7,227 nucleotides of DNA. Origin: Cyanobacteria bacterium UBA8156 (GTDB lineage Bacteria; Cyanobacteriota; Cyanobacteriia; Pseudanabaenales; Pseudanabaenaceae). Made by a program: the position numbers and the translations under genes. Within the stretch, counting starts at the first letter, position 1. Each line of letters starts with the position of its first letter. A model generated the notes under the pieces. It was not told the DNA's origin, ran no database searches, and saw nothing but the letters and a program-made list of their open reading frames with translations. Positions 1 through 6,137 of this stretch are shown here, piece after piece. Location: contig DMPD01000082.1 in NCBI GenBank assembly GCA_003456125.1, positions 1 through 7,227 of the forward strand, written 5' to 3'.

Positions 1-26
1 TTAATTAAAATGACTATAATTTGAAA

Positions 27-575
27 CTATGCTTCAAATACAGGCGACCATAACTCCGAAACTGCCAACTGCCAGCCGGGAAATAGATCGGGCAGCGTGA
101 GCATATCCCCATCCTGGAGTTGGATGGCGGCGTGGGGCGAGCGCCGAATCTCCAACCACCGTTGCTCCGGGTTAACCAAAATCCCCACCTGCGTACCTTG
201 CGCCAAAAAGCGATCGATTTTGGTGCGGAGTGCCGCCAAACTATCCGAGGGGGATTTCACCTCGACGATCAAATCCGGCGCCAGTTCGGCAAAACCTTGG
301 GGACTGCGGCGTAACCGCTCGGCCCGCACAAAAGAGACATCGGGAGCGCGGGTATCCGCATTCGGCAACACAAAACCCGCCCCGGCTCCCGTGACCCTCC
401 CCAGCCGCCGGGGTTTGATCCAGTTGCGGAGTTGCGCACCAAACTCTAGGGCGACTTCATCCGACTCATAGCCCGATGGACTCATAATCACAATGTCTCC
501 GTTCACCAGCTCGACGCGGTAATCGCCATCCAATTTGGCTTGCACCCGCTCCAAATCGACCACGGTTAACGTCAT
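27..575 (-). CDS. Uma2-family (DUF820) putative PD-(D/E)XK nuclease
   Basis: The 182-residue product matches the Uma2/DUF820 family, a restriction-endonuclease-like fold common in many copies in cyanobacteria; the biological role of most members is unknown. Visible family signs are the N-terminal R-V-E-L-V-N-G-D segment (residues 20-27), the APD motif with Asp79, and the PDLIVEVKSPSDS stretch with Glu105 and Lys107, which together give the D...ExK metal-binding set of PD-(D/E)XK nucleases. The catalytic residues are intact and the length is normal (about 180-200), so it is not an obvious decayed copy. The start ATG (573-575) is preceded by an AGGAG ribosome site. The upstream potassium-channel gene ends 56 bp before this start on the same strand, so cotranscription is possible. 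No transposase, toxin or antitoxin lies beside it in the window. Nuclease activity is inferred from the fold and not shown. Confidence 0.88.
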   Translation of the reverse strand: MTLTVVDLERVQAKLDGDYRVELVNGDIVIMSPSGYESDEVALEFGAQLRNWIKPRRLGRVTGAGAGFVLPNADTRAPDVSFVRAERLRRSPQGFAELAPDLIVEVKSPSDSLAALRTKIDRFLAQGTQVGILVNPEQRWLEIRRSPHAAIQLQDGDMLTLPDLFPGWQLAVSELWSPVFEA

Positions 576-580
576 GGTGG

Positions 581-585
581 CTCCT
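581..585 (-). promoter_or_regulatory. ribosome binding site of the Uma2-family gene
   Basis: Read on the minus strand, AGGAG lies five bases before the ATG at 573-575. It is one of the clearest Shine-Dalgarno matches in the window and supports this start. Confidence 0.6.
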
Positions 586-631
586 GAAAGCTTTGAGGAG
601 ATTGTAGTCCCTGATCGCTGCCGTGCGCTGG

Positions 632-1525
632 TCAGCTTGAGAGGGGTTCTACGGCGTGAAAGCGCTGCAAATCCATCAGGCGATCGCCGTTGGGGAGGGT
701 TTCAAAGATGTCTACCAATCGGTATTGCCACAGAATATCGGCGGGGCCGTATTCGTAGCGGGTGCGCACCGATTCCCCCACGGTTTCATCGATGCCGCTG
801 AAGTTCACAATGGCCAGACCATGGCGCTGCGCCAAATCGGCGGCGGTTTGACCGAAGAGGGGACTATCTCGCTCGATCGGGTGGTAGACCGTCCAACTCA
901 ACCGAAAATTGGGCGATCGCGTCCGGGCGAGGGGCAACTCGTAAAAACGGCGCACCCCTTGCCCTTCGGCGGTGCTCTCGTCTTGAAACCAAGAAACGCT
1001 GACCTGCGCATCGTAAATTTGGTTGTGGCGTTGGTTGGCGATCCGAAACATCAAGCAAGGCACCCGATTGTGCTCAGAGATCACCGCTTTCTGGCTAAAC
1101 ATTACCCGGGCCGTCGGTCGGGCAAAGCGGGCAAACGCCAACCCCGTCAACACGGCGATCGACACCAAGCCCACCATCGCTTCCACCGATACCACCGTGT
1201 GGGTATACAAGGTTTGGGGATACATATACCCATAGCCAATGGAAGCCAAGGTCTGCACGCTGAAAAAATAGCGATCGGTAAAGGATTGGGCGTGGACAAT
1301 GCCCTGGGGATCAAAGCTATACAGCAGGGCAAAAATCAGGTTGAGACCCACGTAGGCTAAGGCGATCGCCCCCAGGAACACCGGCCAGGGCATCAACAGC
1401 ATCAGGTGGTAGGGGTCCCGCAGGTAGGCCCGCCAATCGTCGCCGCCCCGTACCGAAAAGCGACCGTTGTGAACAGCGATGCGAATTTTGCGGTGCATGG
1501 GCTTTAGCATTCCAATGGGGCTCAC
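632..1525 (-). CDS. KirBac-type inward rectifier potassium channel
   Basis: The 297-residue product has the architecture of bacterial inward-rectifier K+ channels. An amphipathic slide-helix region (D-P-Y-H-L, about 38-46) comes first, then TM1 (about 47-69), a pore helix and filter (about 85-100, with S-I-G-Y-G at 95-99), TM2 (about 108-134) ending in the Kir-typical FARFARP, and a cytoplasmic immunoglobulin-like domain (about 145-290) with the SPLFGQT and DILWQYR segments typical of Kir C-termini. It should form a tetrameric K+ channel in a membrane. Two filter-region positions differ from the usual bacterial TxxTxGYGD pattern: Ser95 replaces Thr, and Tyr100 follows the filter where bacterial channels usually have Asp. 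The start is uncertain. GTG at 1525 is the longest choice; ATG codons at 1510 and 1498 are in frame and keep the whole domain, and none has a convincing ribosome site. It diverges from ftsH and may share a transcript with the downstream Uma2-family gene. Confidence 0.92.
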   Translation of the reverse strand: MSPIGMLKPMHRKIRIAVHNGRFSVRGGDDWRAYLRDPYHLMLLMPWPVFLGAIALAYVGLNLIFALLYSFDPQGIVHAQSFTDRYFFSVQTLASIGYGYMYPQTLYTHTVVSVEAMVGLVSIAVLTGLAFARFARPTARVMFSQKAVISEHNRVPCLMFRIANQRHNQIYDAQVSVSWFQDESTAEGQGVRRFYELPLARTRSPNFRLSWTVYHPIERDSPLFGQTAADLAQRHGLAIVNFSGIDETVGESVRTRYEYGPADILWQYRLVDIFETLPNGDRLMDLQRFHAVEPLSS

Positions 1526-1630
1526 AGCCGCCGGAGAAAGTAAAACAGGTATGGCAAACCGTCCGATGAATTCGGTTTCCCCCTAGGGATAGACTGCGAT
1601 AATAAACCACAGAAACCCACGGAAATTACC
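1526..1630. promoter_or_regulatory. divergent intergenic region between kir and ftsH
   Basis: These 105 bp must hold the control elements of both divergent genes. On the plus strand GATAAT (1598-1603) is a good -10 candidate for ftsH, preceded by TGC; a -35 at about 1575-1580 (GTTTCC) is poor. Two symmetric elements lie just upstream: the inverted repeat AAACCG (1556-1561) / CGGTTT (1573-1578) with an 11-base spacer, and the perfect palindrome CCCTAGGG (1581-1588), which would lie in the -35/spacer region. On the minus strand I see no clear promoter for the channel gene. The ftsH ribosome site is weak (GGA at 1621-1623). Confidence 0.45.
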
Positions 1631-3493
1631 ATGGCCGTCAAAAAAGAAGACCCCAAACAACCACGATCGCGGTTTATCGGCAACATTTTATTGTTGGTGG
1701 GCACCGGCTTGCTGGCCTTGAACTTTTTGTTGCCCAATCTGGTGGGCGATCGCACCCCCCAGGTACCCTACAGCCTGTTTATTCACCAGGTCGAATCCCA
1801 TCAGGTGGCGCGGGTGGCGATTGGGCAAGACAAAATCCGCTACCAACTGCGCACCGGCAGCGATACGACGACCCCCAGCCAAATTTTCGCCACCACCCCC
1901 ATCTTTGATTTGGAACTGCCCAAACGGCTCGAAAGCAACGGCGTGGAATTTGCGGCGATTCCGACTAGCGGCCCCAACTGGTTTGGCACCCTGTTGAGTT
2001 GGGTCATTCCGCCCCTGATTTTCGTGGGGATTTTGCAATTCTTTAACCGCGGTGCGGGCGGCCCCGGCGGCTTGCAAATCGGCAAGAGCCGCGCCAAAGC
2101 CTATGTGGAAGGGGACGCCCCCAAAATTCTGTTTGCCGATGTGGCCGGTGTGGACGAAGCCAAAGTGGAACTGGAAGAAATCGTCCAATTCCTGAAAACC
2201 CCCGAGCGCTACACCAAATTGGGGGCCAAAATTCCCAAGGGCGTGTTGTTGGTGGGCCCCCCCGGCACCGGCAAAACCCTGCTGGCCAAGGCGGTCGCCG
2301 GTGAAGCGGGGGTGCCGTTCTTTAGCATTTCCGGCAGCGAGTTCATCGAATTGTTTGTGGGGGTGGGTTCGTCGCGGGTGCGCGATCTGTTTGACCAAGC
2401 GAAAAAACAAGCCCCTTGCATTGTGTTTATCGACGAACTGGATGCGATCGGCAAATCCCGCAGCAGCGGCGGTTTTTACGGCGGCAACGACGAACGGGAG
2501 CAAACCCTCAACCAACTCCTCACGGAAATGGACGGTTTTAGCGCCGACGGCAAAACCGTGATCGTGTTGGCGGCCACCAACCGTCCCGAAACCCTCGATC
2601 CGGCTCTGTTGCGACCCGGGCGGTTCGATCGCCAGGTGTTGGTCGATCGCCCCGACAAATCCGGTCGGGAAGCGATCCTGAAAATTCACGCTGCCAAGGT
2701 CACCCTGGGCCCCGATGTGGACTTAACCGCCATGGCGGCCCGCACCCCCGGGTTTTCCGGCGCAGACTTGGCCAACCTGATCAACGAAGCCGCTTTGTTG
2801 GCTGCTCGGGGCGGTCGCGCAGCCGTCAGCCAAGCCGACCTCAGCGAGGCGATCGAGCGGGTGGTGGCCGGTCTGGAGAAAAAGAGCCGGGTGCTCAACG
2901 AAAAAGAACGGCGGATTGTGGCTTACCACGAAGTGGGCCATGCTTTGGTGGGGGCCCTCAGCCCCGGCAGCGGCAAAGTGGAAAAAATCTCGATTGTGCC
3001 CCGAGGCATGGCCGCTTTGGGATATACCCTGCAACTGCCCACCGAAGATCGGTTCCTGCAGAGCAAAGAGGAGTTGGAAACCCAAATCGCCACCCTGTTG
3101 GGGGGACGTTCCGCCGAAGAACTGATCTTTGGCAGCATCACCACCGGCGCGGCCAACGACCTGCAGCGGGCCACCGACCTCGCCGAGAAAATGGTGACCG
3201 GCTACGGCATGAGCCAAGTGTTGGGCCCCCTCGCGTACCAACAGTCCCAGAACAACTTTTTGGGGGGTGGGGCCATGAATCGTGTGGTCAGCCCCGCCAC
3301 CGCCGAGGCGATCGACAACGAAATCAAAGCCATTGTCGAAGCCGGTCACCACAAGGCGCTCGCCATCTTGCGGCACAACCGGGGTTTGTTGGAAGAAATT
3401 GCCGAAAAACTCTTGGAAAATGAAACCATGGAAGGGACACAACTGCATGAGTGGCTGTCTCAGGTGCAAACTCCGGCACCTGTAGCGGCCTGA
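1631..3493 (+). CDS. ftsH: ATP-dependent zinc metalloprotease FtsH (FtsH1/FtsH4-like)
   Basis: This 620-residue protein is a complete membrane-anchored AAA+ protease, which as a hexamer extracts and degrades membrane and soluble proteins. TM1 is at about 15-36, an extracytoplasmic FtsH_ext domain at about 37-118 and TM2 at about 118-138. The AAA module shows Walker A GPPGTGKT (209-216), the pore-loop F-V-G (242-244), Walker B with Asp268-Glu269, and the second region of homology with arginine fingers Arg328 and Arg331. The protease domain has HEVGH (433-437), with zinc ligands His433 and His437, catalytic Glu434, and the third ligand Asp510 in TGAAND. Length is normal. The [11 protein letters not shown] segment (464-474) resembles, from memory, the cyanobacterial FtsH1/FtsH4 group and not the FtsH2/FtsH3 pair that repairs photosystem II; a tree would settle this. 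In Synechocystis an FtsH1/FtsH3 complex is reported to degrade the iron repressor Fur. The atx1-like gene begins 38 bp downstream with no terminator between. Confidence 0.97.
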   Translation: MAVKKEDPKQPRSRFIGNILLLVGTGLLALNFLLPNLVGDRTPQVPYSLFIHQVESHQVARVAIGQDKIRYQLRTGSDTTTPSQIFATTPIFDLELPKRLESNGVEFAAIPTSGPNWFGTLLSWVIPPLIFVGILQFFNRGAGGPGGLQIGKSRAKAYVEGDAPKILFADVAGVDEAKVELEEIVQFLKTPERYTKLGAKIPKGVLLVGPPGTGKTLLAKAVAGEAGVPFFSISGSEFIELFVGVGSSRVRDLFDQAKKQAPCIVFIDELDAIGKSRSSGGFYGGNDEREQTLNQLLTEMDGFSADGKTVIVLAATNRPETLDPALLRPGRFDRQVLVDRPDKSGREAILKIHAAKVTLGPDVDLTAMAARTPGFSGADLANLINEAALLAARGGRAAVSQADLSEAIERVVAGLEKKSRVLNEKERRIVAYHEVGHALVGALSPGSGKVEKISIVPRGMAALGYTLQLPTEDRFLQSKEELETQIATLLGGRSAEELIFGSITTGAANDLQRATDLAEKMVTGYGMSQVLGPLAYQQSQNNFLGGGAMNRVVSPATAEAIDNEIKAIVEAGHHKALAILRHNRGLLEEIAEKLLENETMEGTQLHEWLSQVQTPAPVAA

Positions 3494-3531
3494 GCCTTGG
3501 CGCATCTATATCCCCTACAATCCACTTCATC

Positions 3532-3723
3532 ATGTTGAAACTGCACGTTCCCACCGTGGTTTGCGAAGGTTGCCTGGAAACCATCACCCAAGCCATCTTG
3601 CAAACCGATCCCACCGCCACCGTCAGCGCCGATCTGGCCACCAAGACCTTTACGGTCGAAACCCAGACCGATGCCAGCATCCTGCGGGAGGCGATCGCCG
3701 CCACCGGGCACCAAGTGTCATGA
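3532..3723 (+). CDS. Atx1-like copper chaperone (heavy-metal-associated domain)
   Basis: The 63-residue protein is a single HMA ferredoxin-like domain. It has the metal-binding CxxC (Cys11-Glu-Gly-Cys14) after beta strand 1 and a C-terminal T-G-H-Q-V segment. It lacks the methionine usual in MxCxxC motifs, having V-V-C instead, and His60 matches the position of the histidine (His61) that takes part in copper binding in Synechocystis Atx1. The overall pattern (L-x-V-P-T near the start, A-T-V-x-x-D-L in the middle, G-H near the end) resembles that protein closely. Cyanobacterial Atx1 delivers Cu(I) to P1-type ATPases for thylakoid plastocyanin and cytochrome oxidase. No transporter partner is in the window. 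I chose ATG 3532 because it begins exactly at strand 1; upstream in-frame codons fall inside ftsH. No good ribosome site is visible. The stop overlaps the bolA start (ATGA). Confidence 0.88.
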   Translation: MLKLHVPTVVCEGCLETITQAILQTDPTATVSADLATKTFTVETQTDASILREAIAATGHQVS

Positions 3724-4016
3724 ATGCCGACCAATTGGCCGCCCGGTTGCGGGAACATTTCGATCTGGTGCACCTTGAGGTAGAAGACCAGAGCGATCGC
3801 CATCGCCATCATCGCGAAGGGGCGGGGGGGGGACACTACCAGGCGGTCTTGGTCACGGCGGCGTTTGCGGGCAAGTCCCCCATGGAGCGGCACCGTCTGG
3901 TCTACCAAGCCCTGGCTGGGGAGATGGGCACCACCATTCACGCCCTCTCCCTGACCACCCTCACCCCTGCCCAGTGGTTGGCCAAGCAGTCTGAAATCGG
4001 TGGTCAGACCCCTTAG
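3720..4016 (+). CDS. bolA: BolA family protein
   Basis: The 98-residue product has the BolA fold signature. After an N-terminal helix (about 1-13) come V-E-V-E-D-Q-S (about 19-25), a metal-loop region, GGHY (37-40), and the diagnostic ERHRLVYQAL (56-65) followed by IHALSLTTLTP (73-83). BolA proteins bind monothiol glutaredoxins through a shared [2Fe-2S] cluster and act in iron sensing and iron-sulfur assembly. Candidate ligands are His58 and a histidine in the loop. That loop (residues 25-39) is unusually rich, with His28, His30, His31 and His39, and is encoded across a HIP1 octamer and a run of nine Gs. ATG 3720 overlaps the chaperone stop by ATGA, so translation is probably coupled; no separate ribosome site is evident. 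Longer in-frame starts would overlap the chaperone and encode non-BolA sequence. No glutaredoxin gene is in the window. Confidence 0.93.
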   Translation: MNADQLAARLREHFDLVHLEVEDQSDRHRHHREGAGGGHYQAVLVTAAFAGKSPMERHRLVYQALAGEMGTTIHALSLTTLTPAQWLAKQSEIGGQTP

Positions 4017-4019
4017 AAT
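4014..4019 (+). promoter_or_regulatory. possible -10 element upstream of sodB
   Basis: TAGAAT matches five of six bases of TATAAT and overlaps the bolA stop codon. No good -35 is found at the right distance, so a separate sodB promoter is only a possibility; read-through from the upstream genes is the alternative. Confidence 0.25.
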
Positions 4020-4070
4020 AGAGATGTAACGATGCGTAAAGCACTTTTTGCCACTGTTCAGCAAGCACTT

Positions 4071-4075
4071 GAGGA
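4071..4075 (+). promoter_or_regulatory. ribosome binding site deciding the sodB start
   Basis: GAGGA lies ten bases before ATG 4086. It supports the family-typical start (MAFELP) over the in-frame ATG at 4032, whose upstream sequence has only a weak AGAG. Confidence 0.5.
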
Positions 4076-4085
4076 ATATCGAAAA

Positions 4086-4694
4086 ATGGCTTTTGAACTG
4101 CCGACGCTGCCCTATGCCATGGATGCCCTCGAAGCCTCGGGGATGTCCGCCAAGACCTTGGAATACCACTACGGCAAACACCATCAAGGGTATGTGACCA
4201 ACCTCAACAAATTGTTGGAAACCGAAACGGCCTACGCCGGCAAGTCCTTGGAAGAAGTGATTCAGCAGAGCCACCAGGACAAGAAAATGGGGGTGTTCAA
4301 CAACGCCGCCCAAGTGTGGAACCACACCTTCTACTGGAACGGCATCCAGCCCAACGGCGGTGGCGCCCCCACGGGTGACCTGGCCGCGGCGATCGACGCC
4401 AGCTTTGGTAGCCTTGATAAGTTCAAGGAAGAATTCAAAAATGCCGGTGGCACCCAGTTCGGCAGCGGTTGGGCCTGGTTGGTCAAAGAAGGCAACACCC
4501 TGAAGGTGACCAAGACCCCCAACGCCGAAAATCCCCTGACGGTGGCGGGCCAGGTGCCCCTGTTGACCATGGATGTATGGGAGCACGCCTACTACCTCGA
4601 CTTCCAAAACAGCCGGCCTAACTTCATGGCCAACTTTGTCGAGAAGTTGATCAACTGGGAATTTGTGGCCCAGAACTTTGCCGCAGCGGCGTAG
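4086..4694 (+). CDS. sodB: superoxide dismutase [Fe]
   Basis: The 202-residue protein converts superoxide to oxygen and hydrogen peroxide. It has the Fe/Mn-SOD N-terminal helical domain and C-terminal alpha/beta domain. The metal ligands are His28 (in Y-H-Y-G-K-H-H), His80 (in WNHTFYW), Asp163 and His167 (in DVWEHAYY); Tyr36 is the likely gateway tyrosine. Gln76 in FNNAAQVWNH and Ala147 in TPNAENP point to the iron form, because the manganese form carries the key Gln at the second place and Gly at the first. No signal peptide or membrane segment is seen from this start, so it should be cytosolic, as cyanobacterial SodB is. An in-frame ATG at 4032 would add 18 residues; I prefer 4086 from the ribosome site and from FeSOD N-termini. 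It follows bolA by 69 bp. A hairpin at 4743-4765 may end the transcript. Iron specificity is inferred from residues. Confidence 0.95.
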   Translation: MAFELPTLPYAMDALEASGMSAKTLEYHYGKHHQGYVTNLNKLLETETAYAGKSLEEVIQQSHQDKKMGVFNNAAQVWNHTFYWNGIQPNGGGAPTGDLAAAIDASFGSLDKFKEEFKNAGGTQFGSGWAWLVKEGNTLKVTKTPNAENPLTVAGQVPLLTMDVWEHAYYLDFQNSRPNFMANFVEKLINWEFVAQNFAAAA

Positions 4695-4708
4695 TTCTCG
4701 CGTAGTTC
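4690..4708 (+). repeat. short direct repeat at the sodB stop
   Basis: CGTAGTTC occurs at 4690-4697 and again at 4701-4708, separated by three bases. The first copy contains the sodB stop codon TAG. It is probably a small local duplication. Confidence 0.5.
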
Positions 4709-4742
4709 AACGGTCTGAGGCTTCCCAAAAGTTCGAACAAGG

Positions 4743-4768
4743 GCGGCTGGCTTCGGGTCAGCCGCTTT
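4743..4768 (+). terminator. putative terminator after sodB
   Basis: GCGGCTG (4743-4749) pairs perfectly with CAGCCGC (4759-4765) around a nine-base loop, followed only by TTT and then GCT. The stem is strong but the T tract is short, so termination may be weak. It lies 49 bp after the sodB stop and before the fba promoter region. Confidence 0.5.
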
Positions 4769-4831
4769 GCTATGAGCAGGATCGGGGGCATGGGCGGCAC
4801 CGACCGTCCCATGGCGGGCGATCGCGGAATT

Positions 4832-4861
4832 TTGTGCGGAAAACCTTCCAAATGATTTAAT
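4832..4861 (+). promoter_or_regulatory. putative fba promoter
   Basis: TTGTGC (4832-4837) and TTTAAT (4856-4861), 18 bases apart, are an acceptable -35/-10 pair and would give a leader of about 30 bases before the aldolase start. A GGAG ribosome site follows at 4888-4891, six bases before ATG 4898. An inverted repeat CATGGG (4789-4794) / CCCATG (4808-4813) lies upstream of the -35. Confidence 0.4.
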
Positions 4862-4897
4862 GTACTTGTAACCTTTCGGAAACTCCCGGAGCGAACT

Positions 4898-5980
4898 ATG
4901 GCATTGGTACCAATGCGGCTCATGCTGGATCACGCCGCTGAGCACAACTACGGCATCCCAGCGTTTAACGTCAACAACATGGAGCAGATCCAAGCGATCA
5001 TGCAAGCTGCCCATGAAACCGACAGCCCGGTGATCCTGCAAGCGTCGCGGGGGGCGCGCAAATACGCCGGTGAAAACTTTTTGCGTCATTTGATCTTGGC
5101 GGCGGTGGAAACCTATCCCCACATCCCCATTGCCATGCACCAAGATCACGGCAACGAACCCGCCACCTGCTATTCGGCCATTCGCAACGGGTTCACCAGT
5201 GTGATGATGGACGGCTCTTTGGAGGCCGATGCTAAGACCCCATCCAGCTACGAATACAACGTGCACGTCACCCGGACGGTGGTGGAAGTGGCCCACGCGA
5301 TTGGCGCCAGCGTGGAAGGGGAATTGGGCTGCCTGGGTTCGTTGGAAACCGGCATGGGCGACCAAGAAGACGGCCACGGGGCAGAAGGGGTGTTGTCCCA
5401 CGACCAATTGTTGACCGACCCCGATCAAGCGGTAGACTTTGTGGAACAAACCGGGGTGGATGCTCTGGCGGTGGCGATCGGCACCAGCCACGGCGCCTAT
5501 AAATTTACCCGCAAGCCCACCGGCGAGATTTTGGCGATGGATCGGATTGCCGAAATTCACCGGCGGTTGCCCAACACCCACTTGGTGATGCACGGTTCTT
5601 CGTCGGTGCCCGAAGATCTGTTGGAAATCATCAACAAGTTTGGCGGTGCCATTCCCGAAACCTATGGGGTGCCGGTGGAAGAAATCCAAAAGGGCATCCA
5701 AAACGGGGTGCGCAAGGTGAACATCGATACCGACAACCGGTTGGCGATCACCGCTGCTGTCCGGGAAGCCTTGGCGGCAGACCCGAAAGAGTTTGATCCC
5801 CGCCACTTCCTGAAGCCGTCGATCAAGTACATGCAAAAGGTGTGTGCCGATCGCTATCAGCAGTTTGGTACCGCCGGCAACGCCAGCAAAATCAAGCAGA
5901 TGAGCTTGGAGGCCTACGCCGCCAAGTATGCCAAAGGCGAATTTCCCGGGCCCAAAACCCGCACCCTGGTGACGGCCTAA
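4898..5980 (+). CDS. fba: class II fructose-bisphosphate aldolase
   Basis: This 360-residue zinc enzyme interconverts fructose 1,6-bisphosphate with dihydroxyacetone phosphate and glyceraldehyde 3-phosphate; in cyanobacteria it serves the Calvin cycle and glycolysis/gluconeogenesis in the cytosol, and class II aldolases often also act on sedoheptulose bisphosphate. The TIM-barrel motifs are intact: PAFNVNN (21-27), HQDHG with catalytic Asp83 and zinc ligand His84, the E-G-E-L-G segment (140-144), GTSHGAYKF with His198, MHGSSS with His232, and KVNIDTD (273-279) for phosphate and substrate binding. Length fits the roughly 350-360-residue class II enzymes. ATG 4898 is supported by GGAG at 4888-4891. 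The gene stands apart from its neighbours: a putative terminator and promoter lie upstream and a strong terminator downstream, with a convergent gene after it. Nothing in it looks damaged. Some genomes call the same gene fda, fbaA or cbbA. Confidence 0.96.
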   Translation: MALVPMRLMLDHAAEHNYGIPAFNVNNMEQIQAIMQAAHETDSPVILQASRGARKYAGENFLRHLILAAVETYPHIPIAMHQDHGNEPATCYSAIRNGFTSVMMDGSLEADAKTPSSYEYNVHVTRTVVEVAHAIGASVEGELGCLGSLETGMGDQEDGHGAEGVLSHDQLLTDPDQAVDFVEQTGVDALAVAIGTSHGAYKFTRKPTGEILAMDRIAEIHRRLPNTHLVMHGSSSVPEDLLEIINKFGGAIPETYGVPVEEIQKGIQNGVRKVNIDTDNRLAITAAVREALAADPKEFDPRHFLKPSIKYMQKVCADRYQQFGTAGNASKIKQMSLEAYAAKYAKGEFPGPKTRTLVTA

Positions 5981-6038
5981 GTCACTGGCGCAACGGGTGA
6001 CACGCCCAAGGTCGCTTTGGGGAGTTTAACCGGGTCTT

Positions 6039-6094
6039 GATCTCTGGGTTTGGATCTCTGGATTTCGAACTCTGGATTTTGAACTCTGGGGGTG
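6039..6094 (+). repeat. four tandem 14-bp units downstream of fba
   Basis: Four adjoining 14-bp units start at 6039, 6053, 6067 and 6081. The consensus is G-A-(T/A)-C-T-C-T-G-G-(G/A)-T-T-T-N. Units 1 and 2 begin GATCTCTGG, units 3 and 4 GAACTCTGG; unit 4 diverges after GG. Each unit can also be read as two heptamers, which resembles the short tandemly repeated sequences known between cyanobacterial genes. The array lies wholly between the fba stop and its terminator. Confidence 0.8.
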
Positions 6095-6096
6095 GC

Positions 6097-6130
6097 GAGA
6101 GAGGGGGGGGAAACCTCCCTCTCTCTTTTT
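6097..6130 (+). terminator. rho-independent terminator of fba
   Basis: GAGAGAGGG (6097-6105) pairs with CCCTCTCTC (6117-6125). The stem can extend by three more pairs, one of them G-U, leaving a loop of about five bases. TTTTT (6126-6130) follows directly. It is oriented to end the fba transcript. In the other direction no T tract follows the stem, so it probably does not serve the convergent gene, whose stop is at 6138-6140. Confidence 0.85.
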
Positions 6131-6137
6131 GTTGTCT

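Noticed and set aside
656..1360. Plus-strand 234-codon open frame opposite the channel gene
   Set aside because: It is antisense to a clear KirBac channel, has no recognisable domain and has low-complexity, charged composition typical of a shadow frame.
1688..2689. Minus-strand 333-codon open frame inside ftsH
   Set aside because: It is antisense to the conserved FtsH AAA domain; its Gly/His/Phe-rich composition is that expected from the reverse strand of a GC-rich gene.
3516..3521. TACAAT as a -10 box for the Atx1-like gene
   Set aside because: A suitable -35 at 16-18 bases is missing (TTGGCG is only 13 bases away) and the start would leave almost no leader.
3451..3531. Upstream in-frame extension of the Atx1-like gene
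   Set aside because: It overlaps the end of ftsH and adds residues before the first strand of a complete HMA domain; ATG 3532 gives the normal family length.
3324..4607. Minus-strand 427-codon open frame across ftsH, atx1, bolA and sodB
   Set aside because: It crosses four well-supported genes on the other strand and shows no domain signature.
4663..4860. 65-codon plus-strand frame between sodB and fba
   Set aside because: It begins inside sodB in another frame, has no ribosome site, runs through the putative terminator hairpin and ends in the putative fba promoter.
4592..5836. Minus-strand 414-codon open frame opposite fba
   Set aside because: It is antisense to the complete aldolase and has no family resemblance.
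5981..6001. GTCAC/GTGAC inverted repeat just after the fba stop as a terminator
   Set aside because: The stem is only five pairs with an 11-base loop and no T tract; the hairpin at 6097-6130 is far stronger.
6039..6094. 14-bp units as a CRISPR array
   Set aside because: The units adjoin directly with no spacers, are too short and degenerate, and no cas gene is nearby.
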